A stretch of 64,000 nt of DNA from Malaya genurostris. Taxonomy: Eukaryota; Arthropoda; Insecta; Diptera; Culicidae. The notes below the pieces were generated by a model. The model saw only the letters and a program-made list of their open reading frames with translations. It did not search any database and was not told the origin of the DNA. Below are positions 48,390 to 58,482 of the stretch, piece by piece; position 1 is the stretch's first letter, and the number at the start of each line of letters is the position of its first letter. Both the position numbers and the translations under genes were made by a program. The stretch lies in assembly GCF_030247185.1 (NCBI RefSeq), contig NC_080572.1, forward strand, positions 128,280,405 to 128,344,404, read 5' to 3'.

Positions 48390-48745
48390 AATGCTTTTTG
48401 TCGGTTACTTCACTTTTTCCACTATATCTCCAGAACAGCAATTTGAGCTTCGAATTTGATCAATGAGGAAATAATAGCTTTCAAACGAGTCTAAACTTGC
48501 AGGAATCGGTTCAGCCATCTCCGATAAAATTGAGGGGTTAAAAATATAGTTTGTTTTTTATATCTTCGAAACCATAAACGACATCCATTTGAATATTCGA
48601 ACTTGATCAATGGCTTAATAGAAGCTTTCAAACGAGCTCGAGCCTGTTTAAACCGTTCCAGTCATCTTTGAGCAAATTGAGCTTATATCATCATAAATCC
48701 GGAATCAGAAGTGACAACCATTTGATCTTCGAATTTGTATCAGTG
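48390..48745 (+). repeat. R1 repeat fragment
   Basis: Two and a half R1 units: TTTGAGCTTCGAATTTGATC, TAATAGCTTTCAAACGAGTC, AATCGGTTCAGCCATCTCCG, then the same set again from about 48575. Both ends are missing. Confidence 0.75.
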
Positions 48746-50385
48746 GTATCAGGATCACGTTCCCCAGGTTATCTGATGGGAAGAAAAGGATGTGTAGTTT
48801 AGTGGATGAGGTGAACAAACAGCACAGAACACCACAGAAACAAACCGTGCTGTACCCCCGAAAGGATGCTGAATGATCTGAAGAAACCAAAATGCTTTTA
48901 TAATGAAATCTCCAACCCCCGAAAGAATTTAGAGATTTTATAAAAGCGCAATCAGCAAAAAGCTTTTAAGGTCAATACAGCAAGGATTCATTCACTCCAG
49001 GAAGAACGATGAACCCATCCGACTATAACTACTTTCAACATTTGTTGAGAAACGATAGAATATCCTTCAATTTCAGCTTTCCATACATAGATTCAACCAT
49101 GTATGGAGAACCAAAAACCCGGACACACAGTTGCGTCAATGCGGAACAATTATACACCACACGTAGAACCCGCAGATCACAAAATTACATTATTGCAATT
49201 GTTGTTTCACGCCTTGGTTGTTTCAACTAAAATGTTATTTACCATAACAATTCAGGTAAACGAAATCGATGTATTTGAATGCTGTCCTCTTCATTTCATC
49301 AGAAATGTTTCATGTTGAATATTTTCAATGGCAATTGAACGTCATTTATGCAGATGAACTTAAAAGTAAATTGTAAAACAAGCTTTTCATGTACTGGATA
49401 GGTATTCCTACAATGTAAATGTTTTAATTTCATCTGCGAGTTATGTATTTTCGAACAGTTTATATCAATGTAATAAACTACGCTTATCGCTTAAAAATTA
49501 CTGCTGAAGTGTATTTTTATGAAAGTACTCCTCTAGCATTAGGCTTATCAGCTACATTCTTGAAAACGGAATTAGAAATGCTCTTCAGCGAGCTATCCTG
49601 GAAGAGGATTAAACATTTCTTAATGGCCTGTGAACATTTTTCTGATTATTTCCTTCTTCGGAATTATAATCTATTGTTTCATTTCTACATTATATGTGAG
49701 TTTAGTGTTAAAGATTTAAGCAGCTACTTAGGCAACATTTCATAGTTTAAATTGTGAACGATTCTCTGTCCCCGAAGAAACTAGCAGTAAAAAAATATTG
49801 ATTGCAATAGGCATCTTAAGTTACAATTACTAAATAATTGGTTGAAACAATTGAGAGAGTTTTTACTTTCATGCATTCAGGTAACTTTCCTGGGAGTGTG
49901 TCATTGCTCAGTTGCACGAGTGTCACCTCATTGAAACGTTTCATTTTCCGTTTAGGGTGTATGTCATTGCTCAACTGTAACGTTTCATTACTCGTTTGTG
50001 GTGTGTGTCTTTGCTGGATGTTATTGTCAAACTGCCAGCACGGTAAATCAAAAATGACAGTTTAGTAGAATTCAATGGTGTAAAAAATTTTATGTTATCA
50101 TAAATATTCTACTAAACACTCAGACCCTGTTAAATTAGTGATGACAGTATAGTTAAAACAACAATCGTTTAGTTGTACAACATTTTAACCAATCGAATTC
50201 AGAAAAACAACTAACATTTTAGTTGTTTTGAAATCGCTGGCATTTCCGTGCAGATGATAAGAAGCATCGTAATCTCATTCACACAAATCACACGAATAAC
50301 AATCAGCACGTTGAATAGTGGTCATACGATAGTTGAGTTTGCAATGTCAAACTTTGACCAGAGTACTGCAATCAACATTGAAAAA
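48746..50385. other. Unassigned DNA with a loose tandem repeat
   Basis: GTGTCATTGCTCA and GTATGTCATTGCTCAACTG with GTTTCATT..CGTTT recur over 49895-50015 at about 64-bp spacing. Open frames are AT-driven. No gene supported. Confidence 0.4.
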
Positions 50386-50438
50386 ATCAGGAATCAGATC
50401 TAACGTGCCACTTGAAGCAATTAGTTCTGATTCCTGAT
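50386..50438. repeat. Inverted repeat abutting a SINE
   Basis: ATCAGGAATCAGA at 50386-50398 pairs perfectly with TCTGATTCCTGAT at 50426-50438. SINE copy C begins immediately after. Confidence 0.75.
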
Positions 50439-50439
50439 A

Positions 50440-50608
50440 TAAGCCAATTATCGTATGTTCGAGCCCCAACCTGGAACGAAACTTAGTGTGTCAGTTGGAT
50501 CGTAGTACTAGTAATGCAATGATTGTGTACGCAAAAAATTGACTGAGAAGTCTATTGAAACAGAAAGGCCAAATTCCTTAAAAGTAATGTAATGCCAAGA
50601 CTTTGTTT
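50440..50608 (+). mobile_element. SINE S1 (copy C, 5'-truncated)
   Basis: It begins inside the anticodon arm (AAGCCAATTATCGTATGTTC), keeps the B box GTTCGAGCCCC and the body, and ends AATGCCAAGACTTTG. Confidence 0.8.
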
Positions 50609-50611
50609 TTG

Positions 50612-50958
50612 CTGAAATAAAGCTGGATCTTTCATTCGTGACATCAGCTCTAGCCAACTCATCAGCCTATTCATTTCCAATAATACCAGAATGGCCGAGC
50701 AATTTTTACATTTCAGCGTTTCACGCTTTGCAGCAGTGTAGTCCGAAATAGTGCATGGTTGAATGTTTCTTTCATCCGGATTTTCTACGACGAGTGGAAT
50801 CACATTTGCATCATCTCATGAGCTCCTGTCTCGTAAGATAAAGATGCAATAGTTAACATCATCTTGCATTTGAATCTCGAATACTTGAGTGAATTTCGTA
50901 GCCATCTCAACAAGCCTTACTAAAAACGAATTGCTCTGCAGGACCAATAAACGAACCG
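50612..50958 (-). pseudogene. RNase H domain relic of another non-LTR retrotransposon
   Basis: On the minus strand GYGSFIGPAEQFVFSKA and ATKFTQVFEIQ recall the start of RNase H (GFG... and ATVFQAEI). LGHSGIIGNE, a stop, then ADELARADVT is the unmistakable end motif (HSGIIGNEKADELA in live copies). The first catalytic Asp region and parts of the middle are lost. Its sequence differs from the PAHCSIPGNERAD family at 25001. It is bounded by two SINE copies in opposite directions. Confidence 0.75.
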
Positions 50959-50980
50959 TAACCGTTTTTGCCGCGTGATG

Positions 50981-51178
50981 GGCAAAGCCTTGGTATTACA
51001 TTCCTGTAGTGGAATTTGACCTTCTGTTTCAACAGACTTCGCAACCGATTCAGAGTGTACAGAACCATTGCATGCCTGGTGCTACGATTCTACTGACACT
51101 ACGAATCCTTCCAGGACTCGAACATACGACAACTGGTTTGTAAGACCAGTGCCTTATGCATTGAACTGCCAACCCGGG
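50981..51178 (-). mobile_element. SINE S1 (copy D, full length)
   Basis: Minus strand CGGGTTGGCAGTTCAATGCA through GTATGTTCGAGTCCTGG to AATACCAAGGCTTTGCC. Part of the B-box arm (about 8 bases) is deleted compared with copy A. Confidence 0.85.
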
Positions 51179-51782
51179 TGATGAACTAACACTATAGACA
51201 TACAAGTTTTGTATGAGAGCAAATAAATAGAAATGAATTTACAAGTAATGGCTTAAGTTCTACTAGGATTCATATGATATGGAGAATATGTAGTAATCAG
51301 TCGGCAAAGACCGGTTATGAGGTAGATATGCCGAACAACAGACATACTTCCTGTCTATGGCTTCAATTAATCAGTTTAACTGTGACCGAAAGTTGTGATC
51401 TCCGCAAGGGCAAAATCCACAAATGTTCTGTTTTCGACTGCATTAATTGAGCTACTGAAGCCATGCAATCATCGACACGCAAATACACCTTGACTTTCTA
51501 GCTCCCGTTTCAGTGGCCTTTTACGACATGGAACTGGAAACTAGTAGATCAATTTTTGGTTGAAATAATTCCGCCGGATACCACCCAGCTTACCTGTTTG
51601 GTGAACTTATACCACCGGGACAGTTTAACCGTAGTGCTATCCTCAGCCAGTTAGGAACCACTACCGACACTACACAGCTATCTAGGCTACTCGAGAAGGG
51701 CAGTTGACATTGAAGGTCAATTTCCATTGGTGGCCGAGCAGCCATAATAATGTCACTTACACCATGGATGAACTTCGATCTT
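51179..51782. other. Unassigned DNA, probably repeat
   Basis: GCCTTTTACGACATGGAA at about 51515 is inverted relative to 24471. A minus-strand frame (51590-51796) is GC-rich but without motifs. Confidence 0.35.
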
Positions 51783-51999
51783 GATGAATGGCGCAATAGT
51801 GATGATAATCTTTTGATCTTTGAATTTGATCAGTAGTAGTGTCGAAATAGGTTTAGCCATCTTCGAGAAAACTGAGCAGTAAGAAAAATCTTTGAAAGGT
51901 GCACACACATATATTCACACAGACATTTTCTGGTCTCATCAATCTGAGACTAGCCTTCGTTCGAAAGTCGGTTCCTACAGCAATTCTAAAACCTTTCTA
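51783..51999 (+). repeat. R1 right end, interrupted by the DD37E transposon
   Basis: TTTGATCTTTGAATTTGATC, GTTTAGCCATCTTCGAGAAA, CACACACATATATTCACACA, GACATTTTCTGGTCTCATCA, GTTCGAAAGTCGGTTCC and CTAAAACCTTTCTA match the R1 end at 29990-30095. The closing TAGAAAAAG lies at 53306-53314 beyond the transposon. Confidence 0.8.
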
Positions 52000-53303
52000 A
52001 AGACTGTCCCAGAAAGTATGGACGCACTTTGATTTCGCTGTAAATAATTCAAAAGTGTTAGATATTCAAATTTTATTCGATATACTGATAATATTAGACT
52101 ACAACAACAGAATATTATTCTCAACATTTGCTACTTAGCCATTGTAGACTAGCTGGCGCACCTTCTTGCGAACGTTCCTCATTAAATTCCGTACAGACTT
52201 TTTGACGACAAGTTTTGACACTTTTTTCCAATCTTCTTCGAACTGTTGAATGGTTTCGGCTGCCGAGACATGTTTCCTAAGATATGCCTTCGTTAATGCC
52301 CAAAATTCCTCAATTGGTCTAAGTTGTGGGCAATTTTGTGGATTCATGTCTTTTGGGACGAAAGTGGCATTTTTGGTGGTATACCATTCTATCGTTGATT
52401 TCGAGTAGTGGCAAGAAGCAAGATCTGTCCAGAAGACAACAGGATCCTTGTGGCTTCGAATCATGGGTAGAAGTCGTTTTTGTAAACATTTCTTGATGTA
52501 TATTTCGCTGTTCATTGAAGCAGTGGTGATGAAGGGTTTCGAAATCTTACCGCAGCTACAAATATTTTGCCAGACCATAGCTTTCTTACCAAATTTTTCG
52601 ACTTCAGTCGATATATCGGACTGGTTTAACACTTGCCCTTCTCGCGCCGTATAATATTGTGGTCTCGGCAAGGATTTGTAATCGAGTTTCACATAGGTTT
52701 CGTCGTCCATGATTATGCAGTTCAAATTTCCAGCAAGAATCGTATTGTAAAGCTTTCGAGCCCTCGGCCTGATCGATGCTTCTTGTTTCGGACTACGTTT
52801 TGGTTGTTTCTGCTTCTTATAGGTTCGAAGATTCCAACGTTCTTTGGCACGAAGAACATTTGACTTCGAAGTGCCCACTTTTTTGGCCACATCCCGAACT
52901 GAAACCTCCTTCTTTTGCTCGAACGCCTTCAGTATACGTTTATCCAACTGAGGGTTAGCAGAACCTTTTTTTCGGCCCGTTTTCGATTTATCCTCAAAGG
53001 TGTTATCCTCACCGAACTTCATGATTGCATTTCGCACGGCTTTTTCACTTACTCCTTCCAATTTTGCTATCTTTCTCCGTGACAGTCCGCGTTCTGTGCA
53101 CCATTTGTACACAATTTTTCGACGTTGTTCTGCTGAAAGTCCACGCATTTCGGAACAAAGTAAAGAAAACGAATAAACAACTACACAAGTGTTTAGAGAA
53201 GAAAGTAAACAACGGGACGCAGCCATAGCCAAATTGACAGATTCTGAACCATTGCGAAATGGCAGCGGTTTTTGGTTGCGTCCATACTTTCTGGGACAGT
53301 CTT
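52000..53303 (-). mobile_element. DD37E mariner-like transposon (ITmD37E type), complete
   Basis: AAGACTGTCCCAGAAAGTAT and the next seven bases at 52000-52026 are repeated exactly, inverted, at 53277-53303, giving 27-bp terminal inverted repeats. TA flanks both ends (51998-51999 and 53304-53305). Length is 1304 bp, usual for this family. The transposase frame inside is unbroken. It sits in the CTTTCTATAGA palindrome of an R1 right end; the uninterrupted version is at 30088-30098. Confidence 0.95.
52135..53226 (-). CDS. DD37E transposase, apparently intact
   Basis: It cuts and pastes the element by binding its inverted repeats. The ATG at 53226 gives 363 residues; the ATG at 53148 (MRGLSAEQRRK) gives 337, close to the family length and the better start because the helix-turn-helix begins there. 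In the 337 numbering: first HTH about 6-45 (RRKIAKLEGVSEKAVRNAI), second HTH about 78-105, a basic KKQKQPKRSPK linker about 111-121, catalytic D149 in MDDETY, D242 in WTDLASCHYS and E280 in LRPIEEFW, with 37 residues between the last two. No stop or frameshift. The open frame extends past the inverted repeat to 53334, which cannot be the true start. Confidence 0.93.
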   Translation of the reverse strand: MAASRCLLSSLNTCVVVYSFSLLCSEMRGLSAEQRRKIVYKWCTERGLSRRKIAKLEGVSEKAVRNAIMKFGEDNTFEDKSKTGRKKGSANPQLDKRILKAFEQKKEVSVRDVAKKVGTSKSNVLRAKERWNLRTYKKQKQPKRSPKQEASIRPRARKLYNTILAGNLNCIIMDDETYVKLDYKSLPRPQYYTAREGQVLNQSDISTEVEKFGKKAMVWQNICSCGKISKPFITTASMNSEIYIKKCLQKRLLPMIRSHKDPVVFWTDLASCHYSKSTIEWYTTKNATFVPKDMNPQNCPQLRPIEEFWALTKAYLRKHVSAAETIQQFEEDWKKVSKLVVKKSVRNLMRNVRKKVRQLVYNG

Positions 53304-53305
53304 TA

Positions 53306-53640
53306 TAGAAAAAGACGAGAACACTTTTGAACAATTCTACGCCAAATCGTCTAGAAATACCAAAATTCCCCTTCGATATGCATGAAACTTTTCATGTGTG
53401 ATCGGTATGTCTAATTCAGTATTTTTCGCTAGTCCAGAGATTTTCTTCACTCAATACCAAGAGCAAATTCAGCAGCTAGAAGTTTCATATGCATAGATCT
53501 ATAATATAACTGAAACTGGAACAAACGTATCCCCAGCAAGCCGTTCTAGTTTAATTTATCCGACCCTTTTTTTTTTATTTAAAACTGACATACGATGGCT
53601 TTCTATATTTTTTCCATCAGAATTCAGATCCTGCGGATCG
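53306..53640. other. R1 remnant and unassigned DNA
   Basis: The first few bases finish the R1 end. The rest is unassigned. Confidence 0.35.
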
Positions 53641-54060
53641 GATGAAAATTTGCAATGTATGACAAACCATTTATTTTGCAAGGATGCAGAGACCAACTCA
53701 ACTCAAGACTGATTTTTTGAAAAGGGTGGTGTATTTTTGCATGCACTTTCAACAAATCATGATAACTCGGCAAAAGAACTGGAATTACAAAAAAGTGTCT
53801 TTAATATTTTTTAAATAATTTTATTTTAATCCTTAATTGAAAGCCTACATTTCAATTCAAATTTTGTTCGTGTGAATGACGGAGTTACAGCTAAAACAAT
53901 TTGACAAAATATCTTCAGGTTTTTAATTTAAAAATTTAATCATTTGAACACTAGAATATAATCCTACAGATTAAAATTAGTAAATTTGCTCCTAACAACC
54001 TTTTTCATAGAAGCATCCGTTCTCGAGATATTTAGACATGAAAATCAAAGAACTCGGTTT
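53641..54060 (+). repeat. Dispersed repeat with an inverted copy at 55330
   Basis: GGATGCAGAGACCAACTCAA, CAAGACTGATTTTTTGAAAA, GTATTTTTGCATGCACTTTC and ATCATGATAACTCGG match the inverted 55330-55430 block. A looser plus-strand relative lies at 61820-61930. Confidence 0.65.
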
Positions 54061-54179
54061 GTTGTTGATTTGTGTCATTAAAACAAGTCAAACTTTATTC
54101 TAAACATATGAAAACAGTTATTCTAAATGAAATATACAATTGACATACTGTCAGTTATTGATGAAATTGGTATATATTA

Positions 54180-54272
54180 TTAGTGAATGTAGGATCGTAA
54201 CACCTAGTCATGCAATGGTTCTGTTTACTTAAAATCGGTTGCGAAGTCTTTTGAAACTGAAAGTCAATCACT
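54180..54272 (+). mobile_element. SINE S1 (copy H, 3' part only)
   Basis: GTAGGATCGTAACACCTAGT, CATGCAATGGTTCTGT, ATCGGTTGCGAAGTC and TTGAAACTGAAAG match the S1 body. The tRNA-like head is missing. Confidence 0.7.
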
Positions 54273-54504
54273 TCATCATTTCACTTTTATTTATATTCTG
54301 TAGGTTTTGGTCTTTTTAATTACAACATCATTGTTAAATTTATAGGATTTTTTATTTGTTTGTTCTGCCCTACATCTATCTCATGTGAATGAATAATTCT
54401 CAAAGATATTTGAGGTTTCACATTTTTGAAAATCGTATGAGTACAAAGTGCATCGTTTTTCGGAAATAGTCTGGTGTCGATTGTGGTTTAGAAAATTGGA
54501 ATCA

Positions 54505-54685
54505 AGTCAAAGTCTTGGCATTTCATTCCTTTTGATGAATTTAGCCTTTCTGTTTCAAAAGACTTCGGAGCCGATTCTTAGCGTACAGAATCATTGCATG
54601 GCTAGTACTCGATCCTACTGACCCTATGAATAATTCCAGGTCGGGGCTCGAGCATACGACGCTAACTTATAAGACCAGCACCCTA
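54505..54685 (-). mobile_element. SINE S1 (copy E), split by a 625-bp MITE
   Basis: Minus strand. AAAGTCTTGGCATTTCATTC, the body and GGTCGGGGCTCGAGCATACG (inverted B box) are here; the first bases of the SINE (inverted TATGCATTGAACTGG.AACTC then GGG) are at 55311-55333, on the other side of the MITE. Confidence 0.85.
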
Positions 54686-55310
54686 CCCGATCAGATGGTA
54701 ATAACAGAATTATAACAACTGGAGTAATTTATTTCAGAAATATTTTGAAACAAATTTTGAAATATTTTTGGCTGGTAAGCTGTTGAAATAACAAAAATCA
54801 TAACAAAAAAGACTCTAGAGGGAACAAAATCATAACAGATCTTGAAACGTTTGTATCACAATTATTATTCAATTTGATATAACTACAGAAGTCCGAAAGC
54901 AGAAATTTATAACAATAGTTGTAATAAATCAGTTGGCAAATTTAACACAGGAACACTATATCACAGACAACTTTAAGCATCATTTCAATCCAAAATTGTT
55001 GAATGATTTTTTTTAATTAAATGAATAATTTATTTAGTAATCTGGTTTCTTGCTTTAGTTTTTTGAAATTCTTATCATTATATTTCGATATAAAACAACA
55101 GAAGAACTCATTTTTCCAATTAATGAACGTTATCATAAGTCTTGCAAATGAAAATAAAACATCATAACTGATTTTGTTATTATATTGTTATCATAAGTTT
55201 TAACTTTCAACTGTTTTCATTTGTTAAATATCTCAAAATAACACAAATTGTCATACATATCAACTGTTGATATACTTGTGTTATGATTTTGTTATGTGCA
55301 TCTGATCGGG
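54686..55310. mobile_element. MITE, 625 bp, inserted in a SINE with TA target duplication
   Basis: CCCGATCAGATG opens and CATCTGATCGGG closes the element. TA is present on both sides (54684-54685, 55311-55312), and the intact S1 copy D shows a single TA at that spot. Weaker pairing continues inward (ATAACA.AATTATAACA). AAAATCATAACA-type motifs recur near both ends in both directions (about 54795, 54827, 55165, 55281), as transposase-binding subterminal repeats do. Noncoding. Confidence 0.9.
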
Positions 55311-55333
55311 TATGCATTGAACTGGAAACTCGG

Positions 55334-55480
55334 GCCCAGTTTCCGAGTTATCATAATTTGAAGAAAGTGCATGCAAAAATACATACGGCCTTTTTAAAAA
55401 CCAGTCTTGAGTGCAATCGGTCTCTTCATACGTGCAAAACAAATGGCCTTTCTAAAACCGTGCGCCAAGTTGCGATTGCT
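55334..55480 (-). repeat. Inverted partner of the repeat at 53641
   Basis: TTCCGAGTTATCATAATTTG, AAAGTGCATGCAAAAATACA, AACCAGTCTTGAGTGCAATC and GGTCTCTTCATACG are the inverted form of 53665-53775. The SINE and MITE lie between the two, so they may have inserted into one long-inverted-repeat element. Confidence 0.65.
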
Positions 55481-57234
55481 CATTCCGTGCGCCAAATTGC
55501 GATTTCATTTTTCCATATGAAACTAATGACTTAAGACGCGTCTAGTACTTAAAAAATGAATGTTTTGCAGAATACCTACCCAATATAAAATGAAGGCTAG
55601 TGTTATGCTAAGCCCGGAAATTCGGAAGCAGCCATGAAATGTATCAAAGAAGGACAGTAGACACATTCAATTTTTCTTATTATCTACATTTTGTAAAAAT
55701 TATCAGTGATTATTCTCCGAACAAATACCATGGATTAATAAATGATGTTTGAAGTATTTTTAGAAATATTCACAGTAAGGTTTGGTTACTTCTTGTTCAT
55801 TTTATCTTAAATTAAAGAAAAGTGCGGCCTCTCTCCCCACTTTACCCTATTGATTATTATAGAGTATATTGAATCCAAGTTTGTGTTTGTTAATATTTCT
55901 TTGTTGAACTTCGTTTTTGAATGCGAGTTAAGGAAAAATTATGCCTAATAAATTTGAACCAAAATGGTTTGGTTTGCGGTTGAATAACAAGAAATAAGCC
56001 AACAACACTTCATTAATACGATACTATCATTTCACTATGTGTTTACTTCATTATAGTAGCAGCTCGTACTTGGAAAAGTGTAGTCAAATTCTTTGATATT
56101 CTACTGTTAATGTAACGATAATAACACTATTTCTACCGCGAATTTTCGTGTATTTATCTCATAGAAACATTTTGCCTCATTTAAACCCGCAGTTTTCACA
56201 AATCAATGGTTGTTCTAAAGCTTAAGTCATTTAATGACTGAACGCAAAAACTGATTCATCTAGGAACCGTGTTAATGAAATAACAATGTTAAGAACTCCA
56301 GATAAAGGTAATATATTCCATTTGAAATGAAACATAGCAAAAACCAGATATTTCTATTTGGTTCTGATTAAACTCTTTTCCTCCTATAACACTCATCATA
56401 TTTTGGACACTCTGTGTGCTAACCTGAGCAATCATTTTGTTCCATCATCCCTTCAACTATGTCGATTTTCCAACTTCTGTTTTAGCAATTGTCCAATGTT
56501 TCTGCAATGGGCGGAATAGAAAGCATTTCATCCAATTGATAGCTTCCCACATCAGTTCAAAACTTCACAGGCCCATTATGACCTTTATTAAACGGAGGAA
56601 TACGCTTTTCCGCTTCCTCTTACTTGTACATCCAAATATACACTGAAAATCATTTTACCTATGTTTTGAGAAGAAATCACTCATTTTCGAGCTCTTCTAT
56701 AAGCTACCCAAAATTAGGTCGTTATCTACTCAAACTTTGACTTGATTGTAAAAAATGGGTAGCGTGCTTTGTTATGGCATAACATTTTGGGTAAACTTAC
56801 ATTCATACGTGTTTGAAAAAAATGTAATTAGAAAACTCTATCGCAATCATGAGTACAGTAATTAACAATGTAACAGAAAAGAAAATGTTTATTGTAATAC
56901 ATAATAGCTTCGTTGCACCTAATAGAATAGGAAATTGAATGGAATATAGTTTTTATTTAACCTCTCAATTTAATCGTTTTTTACTTATACGTTGGTATTA
57001 ATTCATTAAACACTTCAAACGACTTCCATATCAACACCAAATTACTAAGTCTTTGGTGATATTCTAGGGCTCTAAAAGCTTATACCTAATATTATAAGGT
57101 AGATACATCCAGAAGTTCGACGGTAATAGTCTTTCTAAGAGCTATAGGTCACACCAAAAGCGTCTTCTGATCAGTACTGAGTGTAGAAATGTATGGATGG
57201 TGAAAGCTCCATCAGTTCAAGGCATTACCAGTGG
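55481..57234. other. Unassigned AT-rich DNA
   Basis: CTCTCCCCACTTTACCCTA at about 55833-55851 resembles the end of a TAGGG-type DNA transposon. No gene recognised. Confidence 0.4.
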
Positions 57235-57443
57235 GTGCAGATAGATGTAATATTATATAATACAGTATAGTATAATATACTATAATTTAATATCATATAA
57301 TACAACATAATATATTTAATATAATATAATATAAAATAATATAATAATAATGATAATGACAACGATAATGACAATGATAATGATAGTCACAATGTTACTG
57401 ATAATAGTATTGATAATGATAATTATAATTATAAAGATAATTG
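57235..57443. repeat. TATAAT and GATAAT simple repeats, left flank of retrotransposon copy 2
   Basis: Imperfect TATAA/TAATA repeats pass into GATAATGACAAT repeats and end TAAAGATAATTG (57432-57443), which is nearly repeated at 57896-57907. Confidence 0.9.
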
Positions 57444-57895
57444 TTTTTTTTTTCATAAATACGTTTATTTCATAGGCAATATACATAAGTTTTTCTTCGC
57501 CGTGGCATCCACAATACATAGTACTTCAAACCTAATACTTAATGAAATGATAAAGAAGTTTCATGAAAGGAAGGTCACGACAAGCAAGAATGTCGCGAAC
57601 TGGGACATTGGATAGTCTACCTTGGGTACGTAAGGAATTTATTAGTTGAGATCTGACATCACGATACTCCACGCATGTCCAAACGACATGATCAATATCG
57701 CAATAACATTCGCCACAAGCACAGTGATTAGTTTCGGAAAGTCCAATTCGAAGGAGATGTGCATCTAACGTGTAGTGATTGGACATGAGTCTAGACATCA
57801 CACGAATGAAGTTCATACTCACATCCAGTCCCCTGAGCCATGCCTTTGTCGATATTTTAGGAATAATTGAGTGCATCCACCGACCCAGATCATCG
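57444..57895 (-). mobile_element. RNase H non-LTR retrotransposon, short 5'-truncated copy (copy 2) inside a microsatellite
   Basis: Minus strand. Coding from DDLGRWMHSIIPKIS to the stop at 57532 is almost the same protein as copy 1 (LRIGLSETNHCACG, DHVVWTCVEYRDVRSQLINS). The 3' end has the same GGCGAAGAAAAACTTAT and GAAATAAACGTATTTATG plus A tail, but about 300 bp of the 3' UTR present in copy 1 is missing. TAAAGATAATTG and TAAAGGTAATGG flank it, a likely 12-bp target duplication with two changes. Confidence 0.88.
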
Positions 57896-57978
57896 TAAAG
57901 GTAATGGTAATGATAATGATAATGATAACGATAATTATAATGACAATGATAATGATAATGAAGATGATGAATAATAAC

Positions 57979-58030
<52 letters not shown>

Positions 58031-58075
58031 TTAATATTATTATCAAACATAATAACAGTAATAAGAGTAATAACA
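57896..58075. repeat. GATAAT and (AAT)n simple repeats, right flank of copy 2
   Basis: GGTAATGATAATGATAAT-type repeats pass into (AAT)n at about 57978-58030. Open frames of poly-N or poly-I here are artefacts. Confidence 0.95.
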
Positions 58076-58132
58076 ACATTAGAGAAAGTCCACATGTCCA
58101 GAAGGCCTCATTCAAATTTTAGACAGTGTTTG

Positions 58133-58342
58133 CCGGGTTGGTGGTTCATTGCATAGGACGCTGGTCTTACAAGCCAGTTGTCGTATGTTCGAGCCCCGAC
58201 CTGAAAGGGTTCTTAGCGTCAGTAGGATCCATAGTACTAGCCATGCAATGATTCTGTACACTATATGAATCGGCTGCGAAGTCTGTTGAAACAGAAAGGC
58301 CAAATTCCACAAAAGGAATGTAATGCCAAGACTTTGCTTTGC
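58133..58342 (+). mobile_element. SINE S1 (copy F, full length)
   Basis: Very close to copy A: GGACGCTGGTCTTACAAGCC, TATGTTCGAGCCCCGACC, CCATGCAATGATTCTGTACA, ATTCCACAAAAGGAATG and AATGCCAAGACTTTGCTT. A and B boxes are preserved, so it is among the youngest copies here. Confidence 0.88.
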
Positions 58343-58482
58343 TTGTTTGCCAACTGCGAATACGAAATTTCGCCTAACATTTGTTTTTACTATGGTCGAT
58401 ATGCTTCTCGGCTCAATATTGCAGCTCAACCCTCCTCCTTCATCCGGACTTGGGACCGTACATTTTTGCTGAATGCCTTCTA
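58343..58482. other. Protein-like sequence directly after a SINE, strand uncertain
   Basis: The plus frame reads FANCEYEISPNICFYYGRYA, SRLNIAAQPSSFIRTWDRTF and stops at 58481. The minus frame over the same bases is also open (LEGIQQKCTVPSPDEGGG). Neither is recognised. Confidence 0.25.

Noticed and set aside
49443..49745. 100-codon open frame
   Set aside because: AT-driven composition, no motif and no splice context.
52135..53334. Full 399-codon version of the transposase
   Set aside because: Its first codons lie outside the element, beyond the inverted repeat at 53303, so the start must be the ATG at 53226 or 53148.
57819..58122. Poly-Leu, poly-Ile and poly-Asn frames
   Set aside because: Simple (AAT)n and GATAAT repeats.
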